This document shows positions 1 to 6,566 of a stretch of DNA of 8,051 nucleotides, piece after piece. The stretch's first letter is position 1. Each line of letters opens with the position of its first letter. The stretch comes from Euryarchaeota archaeon UBA226. Lineage in GTDB: Archaea; Thermoplasmatota; Poseidoniia; Poseidoniales; Poseidoniaceae. The stretch lies in the NCBI GenBank assembly GCA_002505935.1, contig DAWL01000054.1, forward strand, positions 1 through 8,051. Reading direction: 5' to 3'. Position numbers and translations under genes: made by a program. A model generated the notes under the pieces. It did not search any database. It saw only the letters and a program-made list of their open reading frames with translations, and was not told the origin of the DNA.

Positions 1-2
1 CC

Positions 3-827
3 GAATGGGGATGGGAGATGGAGTACGATGATGATGAGTTTTCTTTCACTACAAACGTGTTGACCGGTAGCGTGGAAGACAAACTCCCAAGCCTGTTCAA
101 TGAGAGGATTCGTAGAGATGAAGGTCGACAAGTTACTCTAGGCGAGTTGCTTTCGGCTCTCAAGGATGCATGCGATGATGCGGATGAACTGAAGTTGCGT
201 GAGGAGAATAGAATTCGCCATGCTGAAGATGTTAAACACGCTTTGAGTAATGTTGGAGCGAGAATGCACGATGAGAATTTGGACGGCGATATCAAGATGT
301 GCTGGGCTGCGATGAAGAAAGTTGCATTGGGCAATGGTCGTAAGGCTGGAGATGAGATTCCAGTCGAGGAAGTCATCGCACAGTTACGCACCGACCTCTT
401 GGAGGAATATGGTAATGAAGTCGAAGGCCTTGATGGAGAAGCCAATGTCACCGCTTTCATCTCAACTCTTTTCCTAACACATCGCGGTTTTGCTGAAGTA
501 AAGCAGAAAGTAGTGCCGAATGGTGAAGTAATATTACTCGATAAATGGCCTGAGTTAAGCGATTTTTCCGAGGTTCAAGCATTGATTCAAGGAGAGAGGG
601 ATGAACATTCAGAGAAGATCAAATCTCAGGCAGGAGGAAGGCAGCAACATCTTGCCAGAGTGGCCAGAAGGGCTGAAGAACAGGCTCGTAAAGAGGCTGA
701 GAGGGCAGAAGCAGAAGCAGAAGCCGCGGCAGCAGCAATCGAAGAGGAGTCGGATGTAGATTCCGAAGAGGTTGAAGCACCAGTAATCGAAATCACACTA
801 CCAGATGGAATGGAGGACTTACAATGA
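3..827 (+). CDS. scpA: Segregation and condensation protein A (kleisin), 5' end outside window
   Basis: ScpA is the kleisin that bridges the head domains of SMC and binds ScpB in the prokaryotic condensin complex on the chromosome. The frame is open from the first complete codon (nt 3), and the ATG at 18 is preceded by in-frame sense codons (E-W-G-W-E) with no ribosome binding site, so the gene very likely starts upstream and the N-terminal SMC-binding part is missing. Numbering from the Met at nt 18, residues about 110-178 resemble the kleisin C-terminal winged helix (VTAFISTLFLTHRGFAEVKQ at 144-163, followed by a strand ending VILL). Residues about 205-240 form an Ala/Glu/Arg-rich, probably coiled-coil tail, and the last 30 residues are acidic. 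The stop overlaps the next gene by ATGA. Identity rests on the weak C-terminal match and much more on the clear ScpB that follows. Confidence 0.75.
   Translation, partial: EWGWEMEYDDDEFSFTTNVLTGSVEDKLPSLFNERIRRDEGRQVTLGELLSALKDACDDADELKLREENRIRHAEDVKHALSNVGARMHDENLDGDIKMCWAAMKKVALGNGRKAGDEIPVEEVIAQLRTDLLEEYGNEVEGLDGEANVTAFISTLFLTHRGFAEVKQKVVPNGEVILLDKWPELSDFSEVQALIQGERDEHSEKIKSQAGGRQQHLARVARRAEEQARKEAERAEAEAEAAAAAIEEESDVDSEEVEAPVIEITLPDGMEDLQ
812..816 (+). promoter_or_regulatory. Shine-Dalgarno site of scpB
   Basis: GGAGG lies inside the end of scpA, 7 bases before the ATG at 824. It supports that start and translational coupling through the ATGA overlap. Confidence 0.75.
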
Positions 828-1510
828 GCTATGAATTGGAAACACTGATTGAAGCAACGCTTTTTGGAGCGGGTAAATCGATGACCGTAGAAGAATTATC
901 TCTTGACTTGGAAGTGTCACAAGCAGAGATATCAGAATCTCTGTCTACATTGCAGACTTCTCTGAAGAGAAGACGTGGTGGGGCTTTGCAATTGGCTGAC
1001 ATTAGTGGGCGTTGGGCCTTGGAAGTAAAGCCCAAGGTGGCGCAGCACCTACCTTGTAATGCTAAGACTGATATTCCTGGGAAGTTATTGAAATCAGCCT
1101 CATTGATTGCATTCCATCAACCAATGTTGCAGAGTCGTTTGGTAGAATTGCTTGGGCAGAGAACTTATGATCACGTCAGAGAACTCGTTCAACTTGGACT
1201 TGTTGAGAGAAGGCGTAAGGGCAATACCAAGCAATTGACCACTACTCGCCGCTTCTCAGAAATATTTGGCTGTCCGCATACGGATAAGCGCAAGGTAAGG
1301 GCATGGTTCCGTGAGCAGGCTGCAGGATTGGGCTTGACTTCTGGGGGTTCAGAAAGACCAATGGCATTGACTGAGGAACAAACCGAGTTACCATTGCAGG
1401 ATGATTCGGGATTCGAAGCGATTGCCCAAAGGGCAGGTGAGCATACTTCAGAAGAGGGTGCTAATGAAGAAGTACCTTCAGAAGAGATGGAAATCACTGC
1501 TGAAGAGTGA
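824..1510 (+). CDS. scpB: Segregation and condensation protein B
   Basis: ScpB is a tandem winged-helix protein that binds the kleisin ScpA and helps SMC organise and separate chromosomes. The 228-residue protein has the family layout. The first winged helix (residues 1-75) opens with LIEATLFGAGKSMTVEELS, typical of ScpB. The second (about 85-150) contains KSASLIAFHQP, the equivalent of the conserved alanine-rich 'AIIAYrQP' segment, and ends with LTTTRRFSEIFG, matching the family 'TT..Fle.FG' motif. The last 50 or so residues are a Glu-rich low-complexity tail beyond the usual domain. The ATG overlaps the scpA stop by four bases and has a good ribosome binding site. The TGA stop directly abuts the stop of the convergent HMG-CoA reductase gene. 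Confidence 0.9.
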   Translation: MSYELETLIEATLFGAGKSMTVEELSLDLEVSQAEISESLSTLQTSLKRRRGGALQLADISGRWALEVKPKVAQHLPCNAKTDIPGKLLKSASLIAFHQPMLQSRLVELLGQRTYDHVRELVQLGLVERRRKGNTKQLTTTRRFSEIFGCPHTDKRKVRAWFREQAAGLGLTSGGSERPMALTEEQTELPLQDDSGFEAIAQRAGEHTSEEGANEEVPSEEMEITAEE

Positions 1511-2803
1511 TTATCCGTTCCTGTATTCGTCCAACATGCTGTCAATCAGGCTCTGAGTGACCGGTTGCCCCGATTCATTGACCATGTCTGCAACCGCCTC
1601 AATTTCATCTCTTTTAGCACCGGATGAGATGGCCATGTTGCGCACATGAAGACGCATATGTCCTGATTGAATGCCGGTGGTTGACAAGGCTCGCATTGCT
1701 CCAAGATTCTGAGCAAGTCCTGCACAGGCCATGACTCCGGCCAATTCTCGTGCTGAATCAACCCCTAGAATCTTGAGATTTGTTCGTGCTGCTGGATGAA
1801 CCTTGGTTGCTCCACCAACTATTCCAACTGCTAGAGGTACCTCGATGCTTCCTTCAAGGTCTCCATCTTCGTTCTGCCACCATTTTGCTAGACTTCCATA
1901 GCGCCCTTGGTCGTGAGAGACCCAAGCGTGGCAAGATGCCTCCACTGCTCTCCAATCCTGTCCGCATGCCAAGGCAATGGCCGAAATCGCATTCATCGTA
2001 CCCTTGTTGTGAGTTGTTGCTCTAAATGGGTCGACTGAGGCGAAGCGGAATGCTTCAAGTATTCCCGAAATAATCTCTAACCCTTCTTCTCGGCCGCCTC
2101 CATTGGACAATTCCTCAGCGGTAAATGTGGCCCTAGATCTGGCTAGGCGGTGAATGGCTAAGTTGGATAATATGCGAAGATTTGCTCTTCCTCCTGACAA
2201 TTCCTCAATCCTTGGCGCAACTAATTCTGTCATTGTATTGACCGCATTAGCGCCCATGGCATCTTTGCAATCCACCAATATGTGTACTATCAGCATAGAA
2301 TGTTCCTGGAATGGTCTACAGCGAATCTCCTTGCATCCGCCTCCTAATTTGACCATAGTTGATGGTAGGCTGTTGCATATCTCAATAAGTGAATCAGCAT
2401 TATCCAATATGGTATTTGTCGCATTTTCAATATCTGGAACATCTAGCAATTGAATCTGCCCAATCATAATGGAATCATCGACTTCGGTTCTGAAGCCACC
2501 CTTGGCGTGGCATCTTTTGGCAATGTTCGAGGCTGCTGCAATGACCGATGATTCCTCAATGCAATATGGGATCAAGTATGGTTTGTCATCGATGATGAAA
2601 TTAGTAGCCAATCCTACTGGTAAAGCCATGGTTCCTACTACATTCTCCACCATCTTGTCTGCCATCTCATCTTCTAAGCCACCTCCATCGCTCAAGGAGG
2701 AAATGTCTTCAGCATTCAATCTCGCTACTTGACTCAGTAATTGCCTACGCTCTTCAAGACTCAAACGAAAGAATCCCGGTAGGCGACTGTCATCGACTGG
2801 CAT
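1511..2803 (-). CDS. mvaA: Hydroxymethylglutaryl-CoA reductase, class II
   Basis: This enzyme interconverts HMG-CoA and mevalonate using NAD(P)H. In archaea the reductive direction feeds isoprenoid membrane-lipid synthesis. The 430-residue protein is collinear with the Pseudomonas mevalonii class II enzyme: SRLPGFFRLS at 6-15, ENVVGTMALP at 53-62, and the DAMGAN cofactor-binding motif at 181-186. The catalytic set is present: Glu83 (in CIEESS), Lys267 (THNKG), Asp283 (GQDWRAVEA) and His382 (GHMRLHVRN). There is no membrane segment, so it is cytosolic. Class II enzymes are known in Thermoplasmatales and Archaeoglobales and are usually viewed as acquired from bacteria; most other archaea use class I. 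The ATG at 2803 has no ribosome binding site, but a CTATAG box about 27 bases upstream fits a leaderless transcript. The only alternative upstream before a stop codon is an ATT. Confidence 0.95.
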   Translation of the reverse strand: MPVDDSRLPGFFRLSLEERRQLLSQVARLNAEDISSLSDGGGLEDEMADKMVENVVGTMALPVGLATNFIIDDKPYLIPYCIEESSVIAAASNIAKRCHAKGGFRTEVDDSIMIGQIQLLDVPDIENATNTILDNADSLIEICNSLPSTMVKLGGGCKEIRCRPFQEHSMLIVHILVDCKDAMGANAVNTMTELVAPRIEELSGGRANLRILSNLAIHRLARSRATFTAEELSNGGGREEGLEIISGILEAFRFASVDPFRATTHNKGTMNAISAIALACGQDWRAVEASCHAWVSHDQGRYGSLAKWWQNEDGDLEGSIEVPLAVGIVGGATKVHPAARTNLKILGVDSARELAGVMACAGLAQNLGAMRALSTTGIQSGHMRLHVRNMAISSGAKRDEIEAVADMVNESGQPVTQSLIDSMLDEYRNG

Positions 2804-2827
2804 CTGAATCTGTTTGTGCGAGTGCTG

Positions 2828-2833
2828 CTATAG
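2828..2833 (-). promoter_or_regulatory. Possible TATA-like box for mvaA
   Basis: The hexamer CTATAG, within the palindrome GCTATAGC, is centred about 27 bases before the ATG of the HMG-CoA reductase gene. That is the distance expected for an archaeal box A when transcription starts at the start codon. No Shine-Dalgarno sequence lies between, which agrees with a leaderless mRNA. A less likely alternative is the more AT-rich TTATTTAA on the same strand near 2896-2903, which would give a 5' leader of about 70 bases. No transcript data are available. Confidence 0.4.
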
Positions 2834-2863
2834 CCTCAAGGTTTGCCATTGTAAAACTAGCAC

Positions 2864-2920
2864 ATCAACGCGTTCAACGCGTTAATCAATGCGTTAAATA
2901 AGCGTTAATTGACCGTTGAA
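2864..2920 (+). repeat. Iteron-like array of CGTT(N)AA units
   Basis: Five related 7-8 base units run in the same direction: GCGTTCAA from 2870, GCGTTAA from 2879, 2891 and 2902, and CCGTTGAA from 2913. Start-to-start steps are 9, 12, 11 and 11 bases, close to one turn of DNA. The first two units are parts of two TCAACGCGTT repeats (2865-2874 and 2874-2883) with a palindromic ACGCGT core. The array lies between the divergent mvaA and AAA+ genes. Such phased repeats usually bind a protein cooperatively, either as an operator or as an origin element; which applies here is unknown. Confidence 0.7.
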
Positions 2921-2983
2921 ATGAAATGTAATCATTTAAATTATTCACAATTTCTGAAATGAAATGGCGCTTGGCTATGCGAT

Positions 2984-3017
2984 TGACGCGTTCAACTAAT
3001 GCTCCATCAACGCGTCA
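2984..3017 (+). repeat. Outlying ACGCGT repeat copies near the AAA+ gene
   Basis: Two more copies of the same motif lie on the other side of an AT-rich stretch. ACGCGTTCAAC at 2986-2996 is identical to 2868-2878, and CATCAACGCGT at 3005-3015 is identical to 2863-2873. The second copy reads as CGTTGA on the opposite strand, so it is also an inverted partner of the array units. If transcription of the AAA+ gene starts at 3060, these copies lie about 43-76 bases upstream, a usual place for regulator binding in archaea. Confidence 0.65.
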
Positions 3018-3029
3018 TCGCCTGAACAC

Positions 3030-3035
3030 TTATGA
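3030..3035 (+). promoter_or_regulatory. Possible TATA-like box of the AAA+ operon
   Basis: TTATGA is centred about 27 bases before the ATG at 3060, the same geometry as the other two leaderless-type promoters in this window. It is a weak match to an archaeal box A. The alternative is ATTTAAATTAT at 2934-2944, which is more TATA-like but would imply a leader of roughly 90 bases. Confidence 0.3.
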
Positions 3036-3059
3036 GCCGAAGTGGAATTCCACCCATTC

Positions 3060-4745
3060 ATGCGTAGCCTAGTTCTGGAAGACCTTCCACCTTTGAGGGA
3101 GAACCCATTCAATGGTAGGCCGTTAGAAAGGAATGAATTCCGCCTGTTGGGGGGGAGGGATGATCAAATCACATTTCTTACATCATTGATCAGACACCGT
3201 TCTCCGAGAATGATTCTGCTCAAAGGTGAACGTGGTTCTGGTAGGACCTCGATGATTCATGCTTTGGCATCTCAAACAGAATTGCATCGTTCATTCACCA
3301 TGTTCCCACACGAGGAACATGCAATGCGGTTGCTAAATGAGACATTTTCGATGTTAGTGGGATTCGATAGACCCCCGCATGTTACTTCCATGGTTGAGCA
3401 CATGGTCGAAGCAGTATCTTCCTATCATGGACCTTTGCAGTTGATTAGTTATGATTTCCCAAATGCTTCTGGCCCCCTTCTATGTTCATCCATACAGCGC
3501 TTAACTGGCGCATTAAGGAGGCTCAAAGCTCTGGTATTGGTAACTGTGACGCCTGAACAGTTCCAAGCATTTCCCGATGATTTGGTCAACGAATTCGATA
3601 GCGTTGTAGAATTGGAACCTGTTTGCGAGGAAGGAATCAAGGAAATCGTGGAAAGAAGAATAGCCACGGTAAGCCGAAAAGAGTGGAATTGCGACGAAGA
3701 CACTGTAGAGATATTGCATGATGAGACGCAAGGGCATCTAGGGCGCTTGATTCGTCGAATGAGGGACCTGGTGGATGAGGCCAGAGCACAACCTGAACAG
3801 AGCAGTTCACATTCGGGTTGGCAGAGAATCAGGAACAGCGGAGGAGCACATAGCACATTGACTCAAGAAGAGAAGACATTTGAGGAACCTGCGGTAGAGG
3901 AAAAACAGGTAGAAGTTCAACCCACCGGCTTTGAAGAAAAACCTGCTGACCCTTGGGATCTCGATATTGAGGAGGATGTAGGAGTTCAGTCCGAGGAGGA
4001 ATTTATCCAACCAATGCCTATGTTCTCTTTGGAGGAAGAAATAGAGGAAGTCGACTCAATGCTTACCGACTCCGATATGGGCCCGCCAATTTCTGCAGGA
4101 ATGTTCGGTTCTTTGGCACGCAGAAACCGAGATTCGATGCTTGAATCACCCCGATTCACTCCTAGTCAGGATGCGCCGGATGTTGATGAGTATGAGGAAG
4201 AACCTACGATGAGGGATGGAGCAACTGACTTGTGGGTCCACGAGGGCGCTCCTCTCATCGAGAACAACTTCGAATCAGAACAGGCTGCTACCCTAGGACT
4301 TCAGATGCCACAACCTTCACTCCAGCCGGAAGTAACAGAGCCATGGGTGCCGCCTTCACCAGTTGTTCAACCTCCTTCTATGCCTCCTCAACAGAATCTT
4401 GTATCTCAAAACACCGGTTTAGCAGAGCGTTTAGCCGGTTTTGCACCAAGGCCTCAACGTTGGGATGAACAGAGCATGCCATTGGATATCGAGAGAATGC
4501 GTAATTTGGCTGAACATGAAAGGGTAATTGTGGAAATAGCAGCACAACGAGAATTCTCACCTTCTGACGAATATCTGGGCAATAGGCTAGCAGTCAAGAG
4601 ACCGCGTATGTCACAACTGGCCAATGGATTATATCGTAGCGGGATACTGTCTGTCAGAAAACATGGCAGAAGCAGATGGTTCAGTTTGACCAATGATGCT
4701 CGCGCTCAATTAGTAGCTTGGGGCTTGCTGGAGGAGTCGATATGA
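3060..4745 (+). CDS. AAA+ ATPase-like protein with acidic linker and C-terminal winged helix
   Basis: I cannot assign a named family. From the ATG at 3060 it is 561 residues. Residues about 30-245 form an AAA+-like NTPase domain. The P-loop is GERGSGRTS (56-64), with Arg62 where Walker A normally has Lys. A Walker B-like strand, LQLISYD (126-132), lacks the usual following Glu. A sensor-1-like strand, LVLVTVT, is at 158-164, and a sensor-2-like helix, GHLGRLIRRM, is at 225-234. Residues about 245-470 are a Glu/Asp/Pro-rich, probably disordered linker. Residues about 475-555 look like a winged helix (EHERVIVEIAAQREFS, then YRSGILSVRKHGRSRWFSLT). The layout recalls Orc1/Cdc6 or DNA-bound regulatory ATPases, but the changed motifs suggest weak or no hydrolysis. 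The ATG is preferred over the in-frame GTG at 3042 because of the upstream TATA-like box; neither has a ribosome binding site. It overlaps the next gene by ATGA. Confidence 0.8.
   Translation: MRSLVLEDLPPLRENPFNGRPLERNEFRLLGGRDDQITFLTSLIRHRSPRMILLKGERGSGRTSMIHALASQTELHRSFTMFPHEEHAMRLLNETFSMLVGFDRPPHVTSMVEHMVEAVSSYHGPLQLISYDFPNASGPLLCSSIQRLTGALRRLKALVLVTVTPEQFQAFPDDLVNEFDSVVELEPVCEEGIKEIVERRIATVSRKEWNCDEDTVEILHDETQGHLGRLIRRMRDLVDEARAQPEQSSSHSGWQRIRNSGGAHSTLTQEEKTFEEPAVEEKQVEVQPTGFEEKPADPWDLDIEEDVGVQSEEEFIQPMPMFSLEEEIEEVDSMLTDSDMGPPISAGMFGSLARRNRDSMLESPRFTPSQDAPDVDEYEEEPTMRDGATDLWVHEGAPLIENNFESEQAATLGLQMPQPSLQPEVTEPWVPPSPVVQPPSMPPQQNLVSQNTGLAERLAGFAPRPQRWDEQSMPLDIERMRNLAEHERVIVEIAAQREFSPSDEYLGNRLAVKRPRMSQLANGLYRSGILSVRKHGRSRWFSLTNDARAQLVAWGLLEESI
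4730..4734 (+). promoter_or_regulatory. Shine-Dalgarno site that fixes the propeller gene start
   Basis: GGAGG ends 7 bases before the ATG at 4742. The in-frame ATG at 4718 has no such site and would overlap the upstream gene by 28 bases, so 4742 (ATGA overlap) is the better start. Confidence 0.7.
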
Positions 4746-5785
4746 GCGAAGAAGCAGAATCCGGATGGAAGGTTGCTTGGTCGTGGAAGGCTGAGGACAG
4801 AATCGCTAGATTGTGCCATCTGGGCAATGGAGTTACGGTAGCTGCTGGGCAAGAAATCATTCTAATCAATACTGATGGATATCCTGCATGGAGAACAAAA
4901 CTCCCATTCCGGACCTTCAACATGTGTTCTTCAGAAGATGGTTTGGGAGTGCTAGCAGGGCATGGATTCCATGTTTTGCGTCTATCAGACGGTACTCAAT
5001 TACACGAAGGCAGGGCAACAAGTGGCGGTTTCTCCGATTTGCTTTCTAGGCCAGGAGGAGGTTGGGTTCTTTCCGACCGCAAGGATCACTTGCATCTGTT
5101 CAATGCTGAAGGAAGAGGCATCAGAAGGTTGCAAAGTGGTGGAATTAGGAAACTTCTAGGTTGGTTCGATAGGGAGCACTTGTTGGTACACGATGAGGAA
5201 GGCTACATTCGCTGCATTCGAATGATTGGTGAAGATAGTCAAAGGGTAGTCGAGGATCGAATCTGGAGTTGGTGCAGTCGTCTTGAAGAGGGCCAGTTAT
5301 TGATGCAGGCAGTAGATGGTGAGATTTGGGAAGGTATCCCGCACCCCTTTGGTTGGGACGTGATTAGGCGCATCGAAACTTTGGGATTAGAGCCTATAGA
5401 AGGAGTCATTGCATCGGATGGTTGGTGGATATTATCGTTAAATGGAGATCTTGAGAGACTCCCGCCTGTAGAGGATTCCAAAGCTATGCAAGGAGGTGAT
5501 TTGCTGGTCAGTGATTCAGTTTCAACTATGGTCTCTGCTTCTAGAGATGGATTGTTGAAGTGGTGGGAGGCTCCGGAATTAGCACTGCGCCGCCGCCGTC
5601 GCATCCAATCAGAGGTTGCTCAGGCTAGAGAAGATCTAGATTGGGAGAATCGCAAAACGGTATTCACTGCGGCAAGGCATGCCGAGGAGAATGGACAATT
5701 GTCGAGGGCCGCTGAATTGTACCAGAAACTAGGACGTACCGATGATGTTCGACGTATCCTCAAGATGAAGCGAGAGGAGGCTTAG
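4742..5785 (+). CDS. Beta-propeller (WD40-like) protein with helical TPR-like tail
   Basis: This 347-residue protein has no recognised name. Residues about 5-275 consist of short repeating beta-strand units rich in Trp, Gly and Asp, as in a WD40 or PQQ-type propeller: PFRTFNMCSSEDGLGVLAGH, GGGWVLSDRKDHLHLF (105-120) and, most clearly, STMVSASRDGLLKWWEAPE (261-279), which reads as a WD repeat. An Arg run (283-287) leads into a helical end (about 290-345) with a TPR-like motif, ARHAEENGQLSRAAELYQKL. No signal peptide or membrane segment is visible, so it is probably cytoplasmic. Propellers and TPR helices are protein-binding scaffolds, which suggests it joins the AAA+ protein encoded just upstream with other partners; this is inference. 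The gene is translationally coupled to its upstream neighbour and is separated by one base from the DUF357 gene. Confidence 0.8.
   Translation: MSEEAESGWKVAWSWKAEDRIARLCHLGNGVTVAAGQEIILINTDGYPAWRTKLPFRTFNMCSSEDGLGVLAGHGFHVLRLSDGTQLHEGRATSGGFSDLLSRPGGGWVLSDRKDHLHLFNAEGRGIRRLQSGGIRKLLGWFDREHLLVHDEEGYIRCIRMIGEDSQRVVEDRIWSWCSRLEEGQLLMQAVDGEIWEGIPHPFGWDVIRRIETLGLEPIEGVIASDGWWILSLNGDLERLPPVEDSKAMQGGDLLVSDSVSTMVSASRDGLLKWWEAPELALRRRRRIQSEVAQAREDLDWENRKTVFTAARHAEENGQLSRAAELYQKLGRTDDVRRILKMKREEA
5776..5780 (+). promoter_or_regulatory. Shine-Dalgarno site of the DUF357 gene
   Basis: GGAGG sits inside the last codons of the propeller gene, 6 bases before the ATG at 5787. This supports one operon with coupled translation. 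Confidence 0.7.
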
Positions 5786-5786
5786 A

Positions 5787-6077
5787 ATGAATGAGGTTGT
5801 GAGTATTGAACTGGTGAACAAATACCTGCAATTGACAGATAGGGCCCGTCAAAAGGCGACGTCTTTAGTTCCCGAAGGAAGCCATGAGGAATCTCTTCTC
5901 AAAGATATGATGTCCATGTCAGATGACTATCGTAGTGATGCAGAGCATTTCAGGGATAATGGTGACTTAGTCAGGGCCTTTGGCGCAATCAACTATGCAC
6001 ATGCATGGATTGATGCTGCTGTTCGAATTGGTTTCCTAGATGGACATGGAGATGATGAATTATTCACCTTGCCCTAA
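5787..6077 (+). CDS. DUF357 family protein
   Basis: This is a 96-residue, largely helical protein of the archaeal DUF357 family, whose function is unknown. The family signature is clear in the second half: a Tyr-x-x-Asp-Ala/Phe helix (YRSDAEHF, 49-56), then GDLVRAFGAINYAHAWIDAA (59-78) and VRIGFLDG. This matches the 'GD.vrAf.a..YAhgwlDa..rlG' pattern typical of the family. The length is normal for the family. It is the last gene of the AAA+/propeller operon, with one base between its start and the preceding stop. The TAA stop is 29 bases from the stop of a convergent regulator gene. Its place in the operon suggests that it works with the AAA+ and propeller proteins, but nothing in the sequence shows a biochemical activity. 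Confidence 0.85.
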   Translation: MNEVVSIELVNKYLQLTDRARQKATSLVPEGSHEESLLKDMMSMSDDYRSDAEHFRDNGDLVRAFGAINYAHAWIDAAVRIGFLDGHGDDELFTLP

Positions 6078-6106
6078 TTTGGCAGATTCGGTGCTCAGAC
6101 AATTAG

Positions 6107-6511
6107 TCAATATTGCAAATCATGGATGTTGTCGCTGAGTTCCTTCAGTCGCGAGATTTGATTCTGCATAGTTTCCAACTTTTCTTTGGCTTTGTTCACA
6201 ATGGGTAGTGTAGCCTCCTTGAAATCTCCAATCAGACTGTAGATATGCTTTGGTCTACCTCTGCCACCATTATTGGTTATCTCGACTTCGATGATACCAT
6301 TCTTCTTGAGGTGTGATATGGCGATGCTGACTTCAGGCTGACGTAGCCCGCAAATCTTCTGCAGTCCAGAACTATCATTTGGCCCATTTATCGAAAGGGA
6401 AACTAGAACTCTTGCGGCGAAACCATTGGTTCCAACTCGCTTCAACAATTCGACGATTTCCTCAATCTCCTCGCCGTTTAATTGCGAAATCCGAGTATCC
6501 GCGTCTCCCAT
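6107..6511 (-). CDS. Winged-helix transcriptional regulator with C-terminal coiled coil
   Basis: This is a predicted DNA-binding regulator of 134 residues; its target is unknown. Residues about 28-93 form a MarR/ArsR-like winged helix: FAARVLVSLSINGPNDSSGL, a recognition region GLRQPEVSIAISHLKKNGII (55-74), and a wing GGRGRPKHIYSL (82-93) rich in Gly and Arg. Residues 97-133 form a heptad-like helix that could make a dimer. The chosen ATG at 6511 has a TTTAAG box centred 27 bases upstream and no ribosome binding site, fitting a leaderless transcript. A longer reading frame from the ATG at 6562 would add 17 residues of low-quality sequence encoded across that box. If the longer form is real, the gene would follow the PIN gene by only four bases. 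Confidence 0.8.
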   Translation of the reverse strand: MGDADTRISQLNGEEIEEIVELLKRVGTNGFAARVLVSLSINGPNDSSGLQKICGLRQPEVSIAISHLKKNGIIEVEITNNGGRGRPKHIYSLIGDFKEATLPIVNKAKEKLETMQNQISRLKELSDNIHDLQY

Positions 6512-6535
6512 ATTTCGGGGGGAACAAGAAGTCCA

Positions 6536-6541
6536 CTTAAA
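6536..6541 (-). promoter_or_regulatory. Possible TATA-like box of the winged-helix regulator
   Basis: TTTAAG, followed by TGGAC, is centred about 27 bases before the ATG at 6511 on the minus strand. The spacing and the lack of a Shine-Dalgarno site suggest an independent leaderless transcript rather than only read-through from the PIN gene. Confidence 0.45.
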
Positions 6542-6566
6542 CATCGCACCGGCACGTGCCATCGTA

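Noticed and set aside
18..20. ATG at 18 as the true start of scpA
   Set aside because: The frame is open to the window edge, there is no ribosome binding site, and the resulting protein would lack the N-terminal kleisin region; a partial gene is more likely.
2864..3017. CRISPR array or canonical ORB origin box
   Set aside because: Repeats are only 7-11 bases with no uniform spacers, and no G-rich ORB-type consensus is present. Origin function is kept only as a hypothesis.
3149..3155. Run of seven G in the AAA+ gene as a phase-variation tract
   Set aside because: The frame is intact through it, and a single G7 run is too short to argue for slippage. It is at most a spot for sequencing error.
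6078..6106. Terminator hairpin between the DUF357 and regulator genes
   Set aside because: The 29-base gap shows neither a clear inverted repeat nor a T-run.
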